From Desemzia sp045528445 (GTDB lineage Bacteria; Bacillota; Bacilli; Lactobacillales; Carnobacteriaceae): a stretch of DNA of 64,000 nucleotides. Positions 53,491 through 62,820 of this stretch are shown here, in pieces. Within the stretch, counting starts at the first letter, position 1; the number at the start of each line of letters is the position of its first letter. The stretch is taken from NCBI RefSeq assembly GCF_045528445.1, contig NZ_JBGQQU010000001.1, forward strand, positions 1 through 64,000, given 5' to 3'. The notes below the pieces were generated by a model. The model was given only the letters and a program-made list of their open reading frames with translations. It searched no databases and had not been told where the DNA came from. The position numbers and the translations under genes are program-made.

Positions 53491-54717
53491 ATGAAAACAG
53501 TTAGAAAAACGTTCGTATTATTTATTGTTTTTCTATTGGGATCTTATCTTTTCCCTCTTATTTTTCATTTTGACCGAGCAGAACCGATCGTCATTCCGGA
53601 AGAGTCTTCTAGTGAAGAGTTGGAATCTGCATCTGGATTAGAACCATCAGACTTGGAACAGACGCTTGTTCCAGCAGCTGGTTTTTCTAATTATGTAGGC
53701 ATGGCTGTAGATGATTTTATAGTAGACTATGGAGATCCTTCTGTAATCAAAACTATAGCGGATGACAGCGAATTATGGATCTATGGCACCGAAAATACCC
53801 ATTATCTGCAACTGACAGTCACTAATTATGTTATCGCTGAAATCTTAGTATTGGGTTCAGCTGTTGAGATCCCTCCATTTGAAATGGGGATGGAGCGAGC
53901 GGATATGTATCAAGTAGCTTCATTTGATCCAACATTTGAAGTCCGGTATGAGAATCAGCTGGTTCAAATCAATCTAAATGAAGACGAACTGAATAATCAG
54001 CCTTTAGTAGCCTTTGACAATCAAACGTATGCAATTTTGACGATGGACAGTCACACGAATACCATTGTGGGAATCCACTATATGAACAATGAAAGTTTGA
54101 TTCATTCGGGATTATATGAAGTCAGTACTTTTTCATCACTTACTGAAGAGGCATTTGTTCAAATGAATCAGGCTATTCAAGAAAAGGTTAAGTCGGATCA
54201 AATTCTTCAATACATCAACATTCTGAGAGAAAAAATGGGCTTAGAGGCATTGGAATACAGTCTCGTTTTATCTGCTGTGGGAAATGAATTGTATGACTTT
54301 AATGAACTCACACAGGAGAACGAAGAAGCTGCTATGGAACCCGCTTCACAGCAAGAATCTAGTAATGATGCATTAGTCATTAATGAAGAGGCATCGGTAG
54401 AAACCGTTGAGGAAAAAGAGCAAACTGCCGGTACAGATTCTGAAAATAAACAATCTACACAAGAGACTCCTCAAATCAATCTGCTAGATGAAAGTACCAT
54501 TCAAGCCTATTTAAATGAAGAGGAGATCCAATTAGATAATGTCAGATTGTTGTACCAGCCTGTTCAAACAAATCCTTCTATTTATGTGCTGCAGTGGTTT
54601 ACTTTAGCTGAATACCGTGAAATTGTGATGGATAAAGCTATGAAACGAATAGGTATTTCATTTAGAGGAGACGAATTATTGCTGATACTAGATGACGGTT
54701 CTGAAATCGAGTTGTAG
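53491..54717 (+). CDS. CAP-associated N-domain protein with collapsed CAP domain
   Basis: A 408-residue secreted or membrane-anchored protein (hydrophobic segment at residues 5-25). Residues 60-200 form the CAP-associated N-terminal domain found in Bacillus YlbC (GMAVDDFIVDYGDP, LWIYGTENTHYLQL). The second half starts like a CAP/SCP domain (INILREKMGLEALEYSLVLSAVGNEL) but then passes into a 70-residue Glu/Ser/Thr-rich linker; the C-terminal piece AEYREIVMDKAMKRIGISF matches the end of a CAP domain with SPGHR replaced. The His/Glu cleft residues are gone. GGAGGG precedes the ATG. Synteny with ylbG-rsmD-coaD supports the YlbC relation. Confidence 0.8.
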   Translation: MKTVRKTFVLFIVFLLGSYLFPLIFHFDRAEPIVIPEESSSEELESASGLEPSDLEQTLVPAAGFSNYVGMAVDDFIVDYGDPSVIKTIADDSELWIYGTENTHYLQLTVTNYVIAEILVLGSAVEIPPFEMGMERADMYQVASFDPTFEVRYENQLVQINLNEDELNNQPLVAFDNQTYAILTMDSHTNTIVGIHYMNNESLIHSGLYEVSTFSSLTEEAFVQMNQAIQEKVKSDQILQYINILREKMGLEALEYSLVLSAVGNELYDFNELTQENEEAAMEPASQQESSNDALVINEEASVETVEEKEQTAGTDSENKQSTQETPQINLLDESTIQAYLNEEEIQLDNVRLLYQPVQTNPSIYVLQWFTLAEYREIVMDKAMKRIGISFRGDELLLILDDGSEIEL

Positions 54718-54799
54718 TAGTGTGACTAGAGTTGTATAATGTAGAAAAATAAAAACACTTTATCATTGAAAAGATCGTGTCAGGGATTGGAGGTACATT

Positions 54800-55117
54800 A
54801 TGGAATTAAATATTAATGAAAGACAAGGGATCATCGTTTGGGTATATAGTTTAAAACATATGAAAACTTTGAAGAGACAAGGATTAATACATTATGTTTC
54901 CAAGCGGATGAAGTATGTCGTACTTTACGTAAACCGATCAGAAATCGATTTAACTGAAAAGAAGCTGAACAGTTTTCACTTTGTGCGTAAAGTAGAACGT
55001 TCTTACCGGGCGAATGTCAATATGGACTTTGATCATGTTTTAGGTGAACTCAGTCAAACAGCTGAAGATAAAACAACTGAAGAAGCCTTTAGCGGGTTAG
55101 GACAAGCTACCCCGTAA
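54800..55117 (+). CDS. YlbG family protein (DUF2129)
   Basis: A 105-residue cytosolic protein of the UPF0298/DUF2129 family, with RQGIIVWVYSLKHMKTLKRQG, then YVSKRMKYVVLYVN and VRKVERSYR. The function is unknown. In Bacilli it always stands before rsmD-coaD, as here. GGAGG lies before the ATG. The last 25 residues are acidic and poorly conserved in appearance. Confidence 0.9.
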   Translation: MELNINERQGIIVWVYSLKHMKTLKRQGLIHYVSKRMKYVVLYVNRSEIDLTEKKLNSFHFVRKVERSYRANVNMDFDHVLGELSQTAEDKTTEEAFSGLGQATP

Positions 55118-55199
55118 TGTATAGAACTAAGGAATACATCGTTTTACGGTATTCCTTGTTTTGCATTTGCCAAATACCATTGAGAGGAATAAATTGTGT

Positions 55200-55775
55200 A
55201 TGAGAGTGATTTCTGGAGAGTATGGAGGAAGAAGATTAAAAGCGGTACCTGGTAATAGTACCCGACCAACAACAGACAAAATAAAAGAATCCTTGTTTAA
55301 TATGATTGGTCCTTATTTTGATGGTGGACAATGCTTGGATTTATTTGCCGGGTCGGGTGGATTGTCTATTGAAGCAGTCTCAAGAGGGATGGATGGAGCG
55401 GTGTTGATTGATAAAGCTCCTATGGCGATCAAAACGATTCAAGAGAATATTGCTGTTACTAAAGAAGAAGAAAAATTTACAGTGATTCGCAGTGATGCGA
55501 CTAGAGCTTTAACAACGCTGAAAAGCAAAAAAATGCGTTTTGATTTAGTTTTTTTGGATCCTCCGTATGCAGAACAACAAATCCCCGCACAAATAGCTCA
55601 AATGCTTAAAAGGGAGCTGCTCTCTTCGAATGCATTGATTGTGTGTGAAGTAGACAAAAATGTTGCTCTGCCAGAAGAGATTCATCAGGCAAAACTGTAT
55701 AAAAAAGCACAATATGGAATCACCACTATAGGGATTTACGAACTAATGATAGAAACGGAGGAAAAAGATGTCTAA
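55200..55775 (+). CDS. rsmD: 16S rRNA (guanine966-N2)-methyltransferase RsmD
   Basis: A 191-residue SAM-dependent methyltransferase that modifies G966 of 16S rRNA. MRVISGEYGGRRLKAVPG and RPTTDKIKESLFNMI start it; the SAM site is CLDLFAGSGGLSIEAVSRG near residue 42 and the catalytic motif LVFLDPPYAEQ near 118. The ATG at 55200 follows GAGAGGAA; an upstream start at 55161 would add 13 atypical residues. Its end overlaps coaD by eight bases. Confidence 0.95.
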   Translation: MRVISGEYGGRRLKAVPGNSTRPTTDKIKESLFNMIGPYFDGGQCLDLFAGSGGLSIEAVSRGMDGAVLIDKAPMAIKTIQENIAVTKEEEKFTVIRSDATRALTTLKSKKMRFDLVFLDPPYAEQQIPAQIAQMLKRELLSSNALIVCEVDKNVALPEEIHQAKLYKKAQYGITTIGIYELMIETEEKDV

Positions 55776-56256
55776 AATTGCGTTGTATCCAGGAAGTTTT
55801 GACCCTATTTCTAACGGGCACATTGATATAATCAAACGTGCAGCTACATTATTTGACCGTGTTATCATTGCAGTAGCCACCAATACTTCGAAAAAAGCGT
55901 TGTTTACAGAGGATGAAAAAATCCAATTGATCCTGGAGAATGTAGCATCTTTATCCAATGTTGAAGTTGTTAAACACTCTGGAGGTCTGACTGTTGATTT
56001 GGCGGATGAGTTGAATGTTGATATTCTGCTCAGAGGCTTACGAAGTGTGAAAGATTTTGAATACGAAGCGGATATTGCGGCAATGAATAAAACGCAAAAC
56101 AGCCGAGTAGAAACTGTATTTCTAGCATCAGATGAACGGTATCGGTTCGTCAGTTCAAGTTTGATTAAAGAAGTGGCTATGTTCGGAGGAGATATATCGG
56201 GTTTAGTACCGGATAATGTCAACGTGGCGATGAAGAAAAAATATGAAATAGAGTAG
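55768..56256 (+). CDS. coaD: Phosphopantetheine adenylyltransferase
   Basis: A 162-residue nucleotidyltransferase, the fourth step of CoA synthesis. ALYPGSFDPISNGHIDII has the HxGH-type motif as NGHID, LLRGLRSVKDFEYE binds phosphopantetheine, and SDERYRFVSSSLIKEVA closes the ATP site. AACGGAGG inside the rsmD end serves as ribosome binding site. rsmD-coaD is a conserved pair. Confidence 0.98.
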   Translation: MSKIALYPGSFDPISNGHIDIIKRAATLFDRVIIAVATNTSKKALFTEDEKIQLILENVASLSNVEVVKHSGGLTVDLADELNVDILLRGLRSVKDFEYEADIAAMNKTQNSRVETVFLASDERYRFVSSSLIKEVAMFGGDISGLVPDNVNVAMKKKYEIE

Positions 56257-56290
56257 TTTTTGGTAAATAACGGGCACAGGATGTGTGGGA

Positions 56291-57331
56291 ATGAATAAAA
56301 AAATCATCAAAAGTATCAGTGTAATCCTCATTGTAGCAGCTGTATTTTGGGCGTTGTTTATGCCTATGCCATACTATATTGAATCTCCAGGATCAGCTGT
56401 TCATTTGAATGAACTGGTCCAAGTCGATAATGAAGCGGACCAAGAACCAGGGAGTTACATGCTGACCACAGTGGCGGTTCGCAGAGCGACGCCTTTGACG
56501 TACTTAACAAAATTTTTGCCTTTTCATGATGGTTACACTGAAGAAGAATTGTTCGGGACAACCACGACATCTGAAGAATACAATAACCTTCAGCAATATT
56601 ATATGACCAGCTCCATCAATAGTGCTGTTCAAGCAGCATTTGAAGTAGCCAATGAACCGTATGAATTTTCATATAATGGAGTGTATGTCATGTCTGTTTT
56701 AGAAAATTCCCATTTTGAAGGGCTGCTTCAAGTCGGAGATACGATCATTGCTTTAGACGGGAATACTTTTAAGAGTTCACAAGAATTTATTGAATACGTT
56801 CAAAACCAAGAAGTTGATCAAGCTATCGAAGTGACTTACCAAAGAAACGGAGAAGAAAATACCGTTTCTGCTCCATTGATGGAAATGGAAGAAACTAAAT
56901 ATCCTGGATTAGGGATCAGTTTGGTGGACAATACTTCCATTACTACTGATATTCCAGTAGAAATAGATTCTGACGGCATTGGCGGTCCATCTGCCGGCTT
57001 TATGTTTGCTTTACAAATTTATACGCAACTCGTTAATGAAGAGTTAAGGAACGGCCATGAAATTGCCGGTACTGGAACGATAGCAGCTGATGGAACCATT
57101 GGGAGAATCGGCGGGATCGAGAAGAAAGTTGTTGCTGCAGACGATGAAGGAGCTACCATTTTCTTTGCTCCAGATGATGAAATTGATCCAGTGATCCTAG
57201 AAAATTATCCTGATCTAAAAAGCAATTATGAAGAAGCTTTAGCGGCTGCAAAAGAAATAGACACTGACATGACAATTGTACCGGTAAAAAATATTCAAGA
57301 TGCGGTCGATTACTTGAATCAACTAGATTAA
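56291..57331 (+). CDS. SepM/YlbL-type membrane serine protease (PDZ-Lon)
   Basis: A 346-residue membrane-anchored protease: helix at residues 5-25, a PDZ domain about 110-195 (GVYVMSVLENSHFEGLLQVGDTIIALDG) and a C-terminal Lon-type proteolytic domain with the Ser in GIGGPSAGFMFAL near 236 and the Lys in GRIGGIEKKVVAA near 281. Streptococcal SepM trims competence peptide; YlbL of Bacillus degrades the cell-division inhibitor YneA. The ATG at 56291 is preferred to GTG two codons before it. Ends before a terminator. Confidence 0.93.
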   Translation: MNKKIIKSISVILIVAAVFWALFMPMPYYIESPGSAVHLNELVQVDNEADQEPGSYMLTTVAVRRATPLTYLTKFLPFHDGYTEEELFGTTTTSEEYNNLQQYYMTSSINSAVQAAFEVANEPYEFSYNGVYVMSVLENSHFEGLLQVGDTIIALDGNTFKSSQEFIEYVQNQEVDQAIEVTYQRNGEENTVSAPLMEMEETKYPGLGISLVDNTSITTDIPVEIDSDGIGGPSAGFMFALQIYTQLVNEELRNGHEIAGTGTIAADGTIGRIGGIEKKVVAADDEGATIFFAPDDEIDPVILENYPDLKSNYEEALAAAKEIDTDMTIVPVKNIQDAVDYLNQLD

Positions 57332-57360
57332 ACCAAGAACAACCAAAAAGAAGAGGTTTG

Positions 57361-57399
57361 TAAAGAGCGAAGACGACAAAGGTCTCTGCTCTTTTTTTG
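57361..57399 (+). terminator. Terminator after the SepM-like gene
   Basis: AAAGAGCGAAGAC pairs imperfectly with GGTCTCTGCTCTTT and is followed by seven T. Confidence 0.75.
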
Positions 57400-57457
57400 C
57401 TTTAAAAATTTTAATGAAAAGAAGCTCTTTTTCGTATAGTTAGAAAAAGGAGAAATT

Positions 57458-57487
57458 ATGGGACAAAAACGGAAAGTCAGGTGCTAA
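57458..57487 (+). CDS. Possible nine-residue leader peptide before comEA
   Basis: An ATG at 57458 preceded by AAAAAGGAG at normal distance opens a frame MGQKRKVRC that stops at 57485-57487. The comEA ATG follows three bases later. The good ribosome binding site belongs to the mini-ORF, while comEA has only AGGTG inside it, so translation of comEA may depend on terminating ribosomes. It may also be chance. Confidence 0.4.
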   Translation: MGQKRKVRC

Positions 57488-57490
57488 AAG

Positions 57491-58186
57491 ATGTTGCAAA
57501 AGTTCAAAGAAAAAATAATGACAGTTCCATTATGGAACGGTGCAGCTGTTGGTATAATGGGACTCCTATTTTTTGTTGTTACGTTATTTCTATTCATGAA
57601 CTCAAAAGATGAAACGACATCAGAGATGGGAGTGGAGGAGACGACTGAACAATATTTGATGGAGCCTATGCAAGAGGAAGAATCTATGAAGGCAGAGAGT
57701 GCAGAAGGGATAACTGAAGAGGGACAAGATCTATATGTAGATGTAAAAGGAGCTGTGAGCAATCCAGGAGTTTATCAAGTAACCTCTGATATGCGGCTGA
57801 TGGATGCAATTGAACTAGCTGGAGGATTTTTGATCTCCGCGGACCAATCTCAAATCAACTTAGCTTTAAAATTAACAGATCAAATGGTGGTGTATGTACC
57901 TCTCATAGGAGAAGAAGCAAAAGAAATCACTGATGAAACCAGCTTAAGTGGAAATTTAAACGGAAATGAGAGTGAAGAAAAAGAAGGAACTGTAAATATC
58001 AACACAGCGGATGCAGTAGAGTTGCAAACTTTAAATGGCATAGGAGAAAAGAAAGCAGAAAAGATCATTCAGTATCGTGAAGAAAATGGTTCATTTCAAT
58101 CCACTGATGAATTGAAAAACGTGTCTGGAATCGGAGACAAAACTTTTGAAGCACTGAAAGACTTTGTAGTAGTAGGTTCTCAGTAA
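57491..58186 (+). CDS. comEA: Competence DNA receptor ComEA
   Basis: A 231-residue membrane protein that binds incoming double-stranded DNA outside the cell. One helix (residues 15-35) is followed by an acidic linker, a SLBB domain (YVDVKGAVSNPGVYQV, MDAIELAGGF) and a C-terminal helix-hairpin-helix DNA-binding domain (VNINTADAVELQTLNGIGEKKAEKI, FQSTDELKNVSGIGDKTFEAL). First gene of comEA-comEB-comEC. Confidence 0.96.
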   Translation: MLQKFKEKIMTVPLWNGAAVGIMGLLFFVVTLFLFMNSKDETTSEMGVEETTEQYLMEPMQEEESMKAESAEGITEEGQDLYVDVKGAVSNPGVYQVTSDMRLMDAIELAGGFLISADQSQINLALKLTDQMVVYVPLIGEEAKEITDETSLSGNLNGNESEEKEGTVNINTADAVELQTLNGIGEKKAEKIIQYREENGSFQSTDELKNVSGIGDKTFEALKDFVVVGSQ

Positions 58187-58304
58187 CGAAGACTAAAAGT
58201 CTTGTTGCAACTCATTTTGGGCTTTTGTATACTTGAAGTAATTATTTGTATGTTCCGCATGAGATAAGGGTCGCGTGCAGTGAATGGAAAGTAGGAGGAT
58301 TAGA

Positions 58305-58814
58305 ATGATAGAAAGAATTCCGTGGAATGAATATTTTATGTCTCAAAGTGTATTGTTAGCGCAAAGGAGTACTTGTACGCGCTTAATGGTGGGGGCAACG
58401 ATCGTTCGAGAAAAAAGAATCATTGCAGGCGGTTATAATGGTTCTGTAAGTGGAGACAGCCATTGTATTGATGAAGGGTGTTATGTAGTAGATGGCCATT
58501 GTGTGCGTACAATCCATGCAGAAATGAATGCTATTCTCCAGTGTGCCAAGTTTGGTGTAGAAACAGAAAACGCAGAAATTTACGTGACTCATTTCCCTTG
58601 TCTGCAATGCACAAAAATGGTTCTGCAAGCAGGAATAAAGAAAATTTATTACTTAGAAGATTACCACAATAATGAGTATGCAAAGAAATTGATTGAACAA
58701 GCCCATGTTCAATGCGAAAAAGTAAGTTTACCGACAGATTTTTTTGGAAAATTAGACCTTCTCGTAAAAGAACAGTCTAAAACCAATCAATCTGGACACA
58801 TCCATGAATCTTAA
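58305..58814 (+). CDS. comEB: ComEB, dCMP deaminase family
   Basis: A 169-residue zinc deaminase of the dCMP deaminase family encoded in the comE operon; it makes dUMP and is dispensable for transformation in Bacillus. Zinc ligands are in TIHAEMNAILQ near residue 70 and the FPCLQCTKM pair near 98. AGGAGG just before the ATG at 58305 sets the start. Its stop abuts the comEC start. Confidence 0.94.
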   Translation: MIERIPWNEYFMSQSVLLAQRSTCTRLMVGATIVREKRIIAGGYNGSVSGDSHCIDEGCYVVDGHCVRTIHAEMNAILQCAKFGVETENAEIYVTHFPCLQCTKMVLQAGIKKIYYLEDYHNNEYAKKLIEQAHVQCEKVSLPTDFFGKLDLLVKEQSKTNQSGHIHES

Positions 58815-61178
58815 TTGACAGGATACTACCTTTATTCTGCTCTTTTCTCATTGCTACTGGTTTGTATGGTGGTAAGCGAATTTTATTGGCTGACAGTCTT
58901 GTTGGTTTTATACGGTTTAGTCCGTCTCTATTCATTAAAGAATAGAAAGGTACTGGTTTGTTCACTAGCTATAGGTGGTATGATAGGTTTAGCGACTTGT
59001 TGGCATCATTATTCAAACCATACCGAGTTGTTAAACGAAGCCGGACAATTTGTAGTCGATGTCCAACCAACGGATATCAAATACGATGGCAATCAGATGC
59101 AATTTTACGGTACCGTTCAAGAAACTGATCAGCAGAAACAAGTATCTGAAGAAGTGGTCGTGTTTTATTATGCTGAGACTCTTGAAGAAAAAGAGTGGTG
59201 GCAGTCTCAAGAATCATTCGAAAAAATAAAGATTGAAGGGATTCTGACAGAACCAGAAAGCAATCGCAATCAATATCAATTTGACTACCAAGAATACCTT
59301 TTTAATAGACGGATCCATTGGGTACTTTCAGCAGATACTTTATCGTTGGTCACTAGTCCAAAAACGAACAGCTATTGGCAACAATTTTCTTTACTCCATT
59401 TAAAGCAGCGGCTGGTGCGGCATATTGAGGAACAAGTCACACCTAAAGTAGGAAATTATATGAAAACACTTCTTCTTGGGGATGTGGGATCATTTGAGAC
59501 GGAACTCTTGCAGGATTTTAAAGACTTGGGGTTGTTGCACCTATTGAGTATTTCTGGTTTACATATCCAATTCTTATTCGCTGGATTGTCGTACCTTTTA
59601 TTGCGGTTTGGGGTAACGAAAGAAACGAGTTATTTTATAATAGTGCCGATTCTTTTTTTATACGGCAGTTTGATTGGTTGGGGAACAAGTGCTTTTAGAG
59701 CTGTGGTCGTTAGTTTTATGACATTGAGCGCTCACCGTTTTCAATGGAAACTCTCCAGTTTTGATGCTTGGTCGATCACACTATTGCTGGCCTTGTTGAT
59801 CGATCCTTATCAAATCAGCAGTGTAGGGTTTCAATTGAGCTATTTATTGAGTTTATTATTGATTTTATTTTCTAAGACGTTTTTAGCTCCTCAACACTCG
59901 TATTTAAAAAACAATTTATTGATTTCATTTGTGATGACGGTAGCATCGATTCCGGTGCTGATGTTCCATTTCTTTGAGTTTCCCTGGATCGGAACGATAG
60001 CGAATCTTATCTTCATTCCTTTTTTTTCGTGGGTTCTGATACCTTTGCTGATCTATTTGGTATTCTCCTTTTTGATTGGAGATACTGTCTTATTCTCGGG
60101 CTTGTTAGCCGTATTTGAAAAAGTGCTGAGTTTTCCTGAATGGATAGCCAAAAGTTTCTCTAAGATACCCTTTAATCTGATCGTGACGGGAAGAATACCG
60201 CTGATTTTAATGATCGTATTCTGTGTTGTCCTTACAATCTGGTTTATTGCTCTTGAGACAAAAAAAGGCATTGGAAAAGCATCTGTTGTTGCATTGGTTG
60301 CTTTAATAGTCGTGGCTCAATACCAAGCGTATTCTCCTATAACAGAAGTGATCGTTATTGATGTGGGTCAAGGAGATGCGATTCTTATTAAAGAACCTTT
60401 CGGAAAAGGAAACTACTTAATCGATACTGGAGGGACGGTTTCTTTTGAACGAGAAGAATGGACCGAAAAACAACAACCGTCAACTGTTGCCAATAGAAAT
60501 CTGATCCCTTTGTTGAAAGCAAAAGGCATTAGACATTTAGATCGTGTTTTTGCAACGCATGGTGACGCCGATCATATTCAGGCATTAGCTGAATTAGCCG
60601 ATGAGCTGCCCATTGAGGAAGTAATTTACTCGGCAGGAACGGAGCAAAAAGAATTGTTTTCTGATACAGCTCAAGTCCTCAAGAAAAACGGAGTTGCTCT
60701 TACTGGTGTATTAGCTGACCGCGAGACACCATTCAAAGTGACTTCCTCTTTATATGTGGTGTGGCCATTTGAGACGGGGACGGGGGAAAATGAAGATTCA
60801 CTTGTATTGTATGGCAAGATTGGCGCTTACAATTGGCTGTTTACTGGAGATATGGGGATCGAGGAAGAGAAAGAATTGTTAGATCAGTTTCCTGGGTTAA
60901 AAGCAGATATTTTGAAAGTGGGTCATCATGGCAGCAATACCTCTACGAGTGAACTTTTTGTACAGCGGTTAGAACCTCAAGTGGCGCTGATTTCCGCTAA
61001 GTTAAACAATCAGTTTGGTCATCCCCATACTGAAGTGCTTGATGTATTGGAACAAGAGAACCTAAAAATCTACCGGACAGATAAACAGGGAGCCATTCAC
61101 TATGTTTACTTTCCTTATCTGTGGTTTGATCCATTAGGACGGTTTAATACGATCTTACAGAGTGCAACCAACTTCTAA
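58815..61178 (+). CDS. comEC: Competence DNA channel ComEC
   Basis: A 787-residue polytopic protein that passes single-stranded DNA into the cell. N-terminal helices and an OB-like outside domain (residues 1-190), the Competence domain with LLHLLSISGLHIQFLF and WGTSAFRAVVVSFM (about 215-480), and a C-terminal metallo-beta-lactamase domain with VIDVGQGDAILI, FATHGDADHIQA and VGHHGSNTSTS. It starts at a TTG directly after the comEB stop with no strong ribosome binding site, pointing to translational coupling. Full length. Confidence 0.94.
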   Translation: MTGYYLYSALFSLLLVCMVVSEFYWLTVLLVLYGLVRLYSLKNRKVLVCSLAIGGMIGLATCWHHYSNHTELLNEAGQFVVDVQPTDIKYDGNQMQFYGTVQETDQQKQVSEEVVVFYYAETLEEKEWWQSQESFEKIKIEGILTEPESNRNQYQFDYQEYLFNRRIHWVLSADTLSLVTSPKTNSYWQQFSLLHLKQRLVRHIEEQVTPKVGNYMKTLLLGDVGSFETELLQDFKDLGLLHLLSISGLHIQFLFAGLSYLLLRFGVTKETSYFIIVPILFLYGSLIGWGTSAFRAVVVSFMTLSAHRFQWKLSSFDAWSITLLLALLIDPYQISSVGFQLSYLLSLLLILFSKTFLAPQHSYLKNNLLISFVMTVASIPVLMFHFFEFPWIGTIANLIFIPFFSWVLIPLLIYLVFSFLIGDTVLFSGLLAVFEKVLSFPEWIAKSFSKIPFNLIVTGRIPLILMIVFCVVLTIWFIALETKKGIGKASVVALVALIVVAQYQAYSPITEVIVIDVGQGDAILIKEPFGKGNYLIDTGGTVSFEREEWTEKQQPSTVANRNLIPLLKAKGIRHLDRVFATHGDADHIQALAELADELPIEEVIYSAGTEQKELFSDTAQVLKKNGVALTGVLADRETPFKVTSSLYVVWPFETGTGENEDSLVLYGKIGAYNWLFTGDMGIEEEKELLDQFPGLKADILKVGHHGSNTSTSELFVQRLEPQVALISAKLNNQFGHPHTEVLDVLEQENLKIYRTDKQGAIHYVYFPYLWFDPLGRFNTILQSATNF

Positions 61179-61257
61179 TGTAAAAATAGGCAAAATAGAC
61201 TTGCTTTCTAGCGATGCAATTTGTACGATTAAAGAGATATAGAAAGTGGGGAAGAAG

Positions 61258-62301
61258 TTGAATTATACAACTGAACTGGCTAAGATAACTAAAAAAGAAT
61301 TATCTGCGGTATACTTGGTGCTCGGAACGGAGAACTATTTAGCGGATAAGTTAAAAAAAGCTTTCATTGAGCATGTGATTTCTCCTGATGAAATGGATTT
61401 GAATTTCAGTTCATTTGATATGGAAGAAACACCGTTAAGTACAGTGCTGAATGATGCGGAAAGTATTCCGTTTTTTGGGGAACGCCGGTTGATTTTCGTC
61501 AACCGCCCAGTATTTTTAACGGGTGAAAAGGCCAAGCAAAAAATTGAGCATGATATCGAGGGATTAGTGGATTATTTACAACATCCGTCGCCTTCGACTG
61601 TATTGGTTTTCTTTGCCCCATATGAAAAACTAGATCAACGAAAGAAAGTCGTCAAGCAGCTCAAAAAATCAGCAACAACGATTGATATAGCAGCGTTGTC
61701 AGAAAAAGACACTCGGAAATTTTTGCAAGATACAATTGCAAACGAAGGCTATACAATTACGCCTGAAGCTTTTGATACGATGATTCAATTGACAGATGCC
61801 AATTTAAGTACGGCAGTTGGAGAATTGCCGAAGTTGTTTTTATATGCAATGGAGTCTAAAAAAATACTTAAGCCGGCTGTTGAAGAATTGATTTCGAAAT
61901 CACTGGAACAAAATATCTTCGCTTTAAATGAAATGGTGTTGAAAAAACAAGCAGGATCAGCACTGGATCTGTACCAAGAATTGTTGTTGCAAAAAGAAGA
62001 CCCTATTAAAATCAATGCGATCATGACGAATCAATTTCGTTTGTTGATCCAAGTATTTATTTTAACGAAACAGGGATTCCAGCAAAACGAAATTGCGACA
62101 ACTCTGAAAGTTCATCCATTTCGAGTGAAATTGGCTAGCCAGCAGATTAGAAAGCATGATGAGCGTACATTAACTGAAGCGTTTGAAGGATTGATCGAAA
62201 CGGAATACCGATTGAAAACGGGTCAGGGAGATCGTAAAATGCAATTTGAATTGTTTATCTTGCAATTTGCTGAGGGAAAAGGAATAGGGAGACAGAAATA
62301 A
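61258..62301 (+). CDS. holA: DNA polymerase III subunit delta
   Basis: A 347-residue clamp-loader subunit that opens the beta clamp. LSAVYLVLGTENYLADKLKKAF at the start, then SSFDMEETPLSTVLNDAESIPFFGERRLIFV, and a C-terminal collar domain (ALNEMVLKKQAGSALDLYQ, NAIMTNQFRLLIQ). The TTG at 61258 has GTGGGGAAG just before it; a GTG at 61246 is an alternative giving four more residues. Position between comEC and rpsT is standard for Bacilli. Confidence 0.93.
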   Translation: MNYTTELAKITKKELSAVYLVLGTENYLADKLKKAFIEHVISPDEMDLNFSSFDMEETPLSTVLNDAESIPFFGERRLIFVNRPVFLTGEKAKQKIEHDIEGLVDYLQHPSPSTVLVFFAPYEKLDQRKKVVKQLKKSATTIDIAALSEKDTRKFLQDTIANEGYTITPEAFDTMIQLTDANLSTAVGELPKLFLYAMESKKILKPAVEELISKSLEQNIFALNEMVLKKQAGSALDLYQELLLQKEDPIKINAIMTNQFRLLIQVFILTKQGFQQNEIATTLKVHPFRVKLASQQIRKHDERTLTEAFEGLIETEYRLKTGQGDRKMQFELFILQFAEGKGIGRQK

Positions 62302-62445
62302 GAAAAATTCATTATTCTATCCTATCAAGTAAAAAAACTTTACACTTTAATATTGCATTCAAGAGATTCATCCGGTATAATAAACGATGTTGAAATAATT
62401 TTACAATTATTTTAGTTGTTCTATAAGGAAAGAGGGGTGTACTAA

Positions 62446-62700
62446 ATGCCAAACATCGAATCAGCAATTAAACGTGTTCGTACGAATGAAAAAGCAGCAG
62501 TTTTAAACAACACTAAAAAAAGCTCAATGCGTACAGCTGTGAAAAAATTTGAAAAAGCAGTTGAAGCTGGAGACAGCAACACAAATGCTTTATTCAACAG
62601 TGCAGTTAAATCAATTGATATGGCTGCATCTAAAGGATTAATCCACAAAAACAAAGCAGCTCGCGATAAATCTCGTTTATCAGCTAAATTAGCTAAATAA
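62446..62700 (+). CDS. rpsT: 30S ribosomal protein S20
   Basis: An 84-residue basic helical protein, MPNIESAIKRVRTNEKA at the start and IHKNKAARDKSRLSAKLAK at the end, as in S20 of Firmicutes, which binds the 5' domain of 16S rRNA. AAAGAGGGGTG precedes the ATG. Downstream terminator within 40 bases. Confidence 0.97.
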   Translation: MPNIESAIKRVRTNEKAAVLNNTKKSSMRTAVKKFEKAVEAGDSNTNALFNSAVKSIDMAASKGLIHKNKAARDKSRLSAKLAK

Positions 62701-62710
62701 TCCAATGAAT

Positions 62711-62738
62711 CGGGTCTGGTGTTCCAGGCTCTTTTTTG
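62711..62738 (+). terminator. rpsT terminator
   Basis: GGGTCTGG and CCAGGCTC pair around TGTT, followed by six T. Confidence 0.82.
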
Positions 62739-62820
62739 TTGTGTGGTAGCTTGATCTAGTGCTGCAAGTTCATTTCAAAACTTTTGACGATCGCCAAAAG
62801 TTCATTACAAACAACTCACA

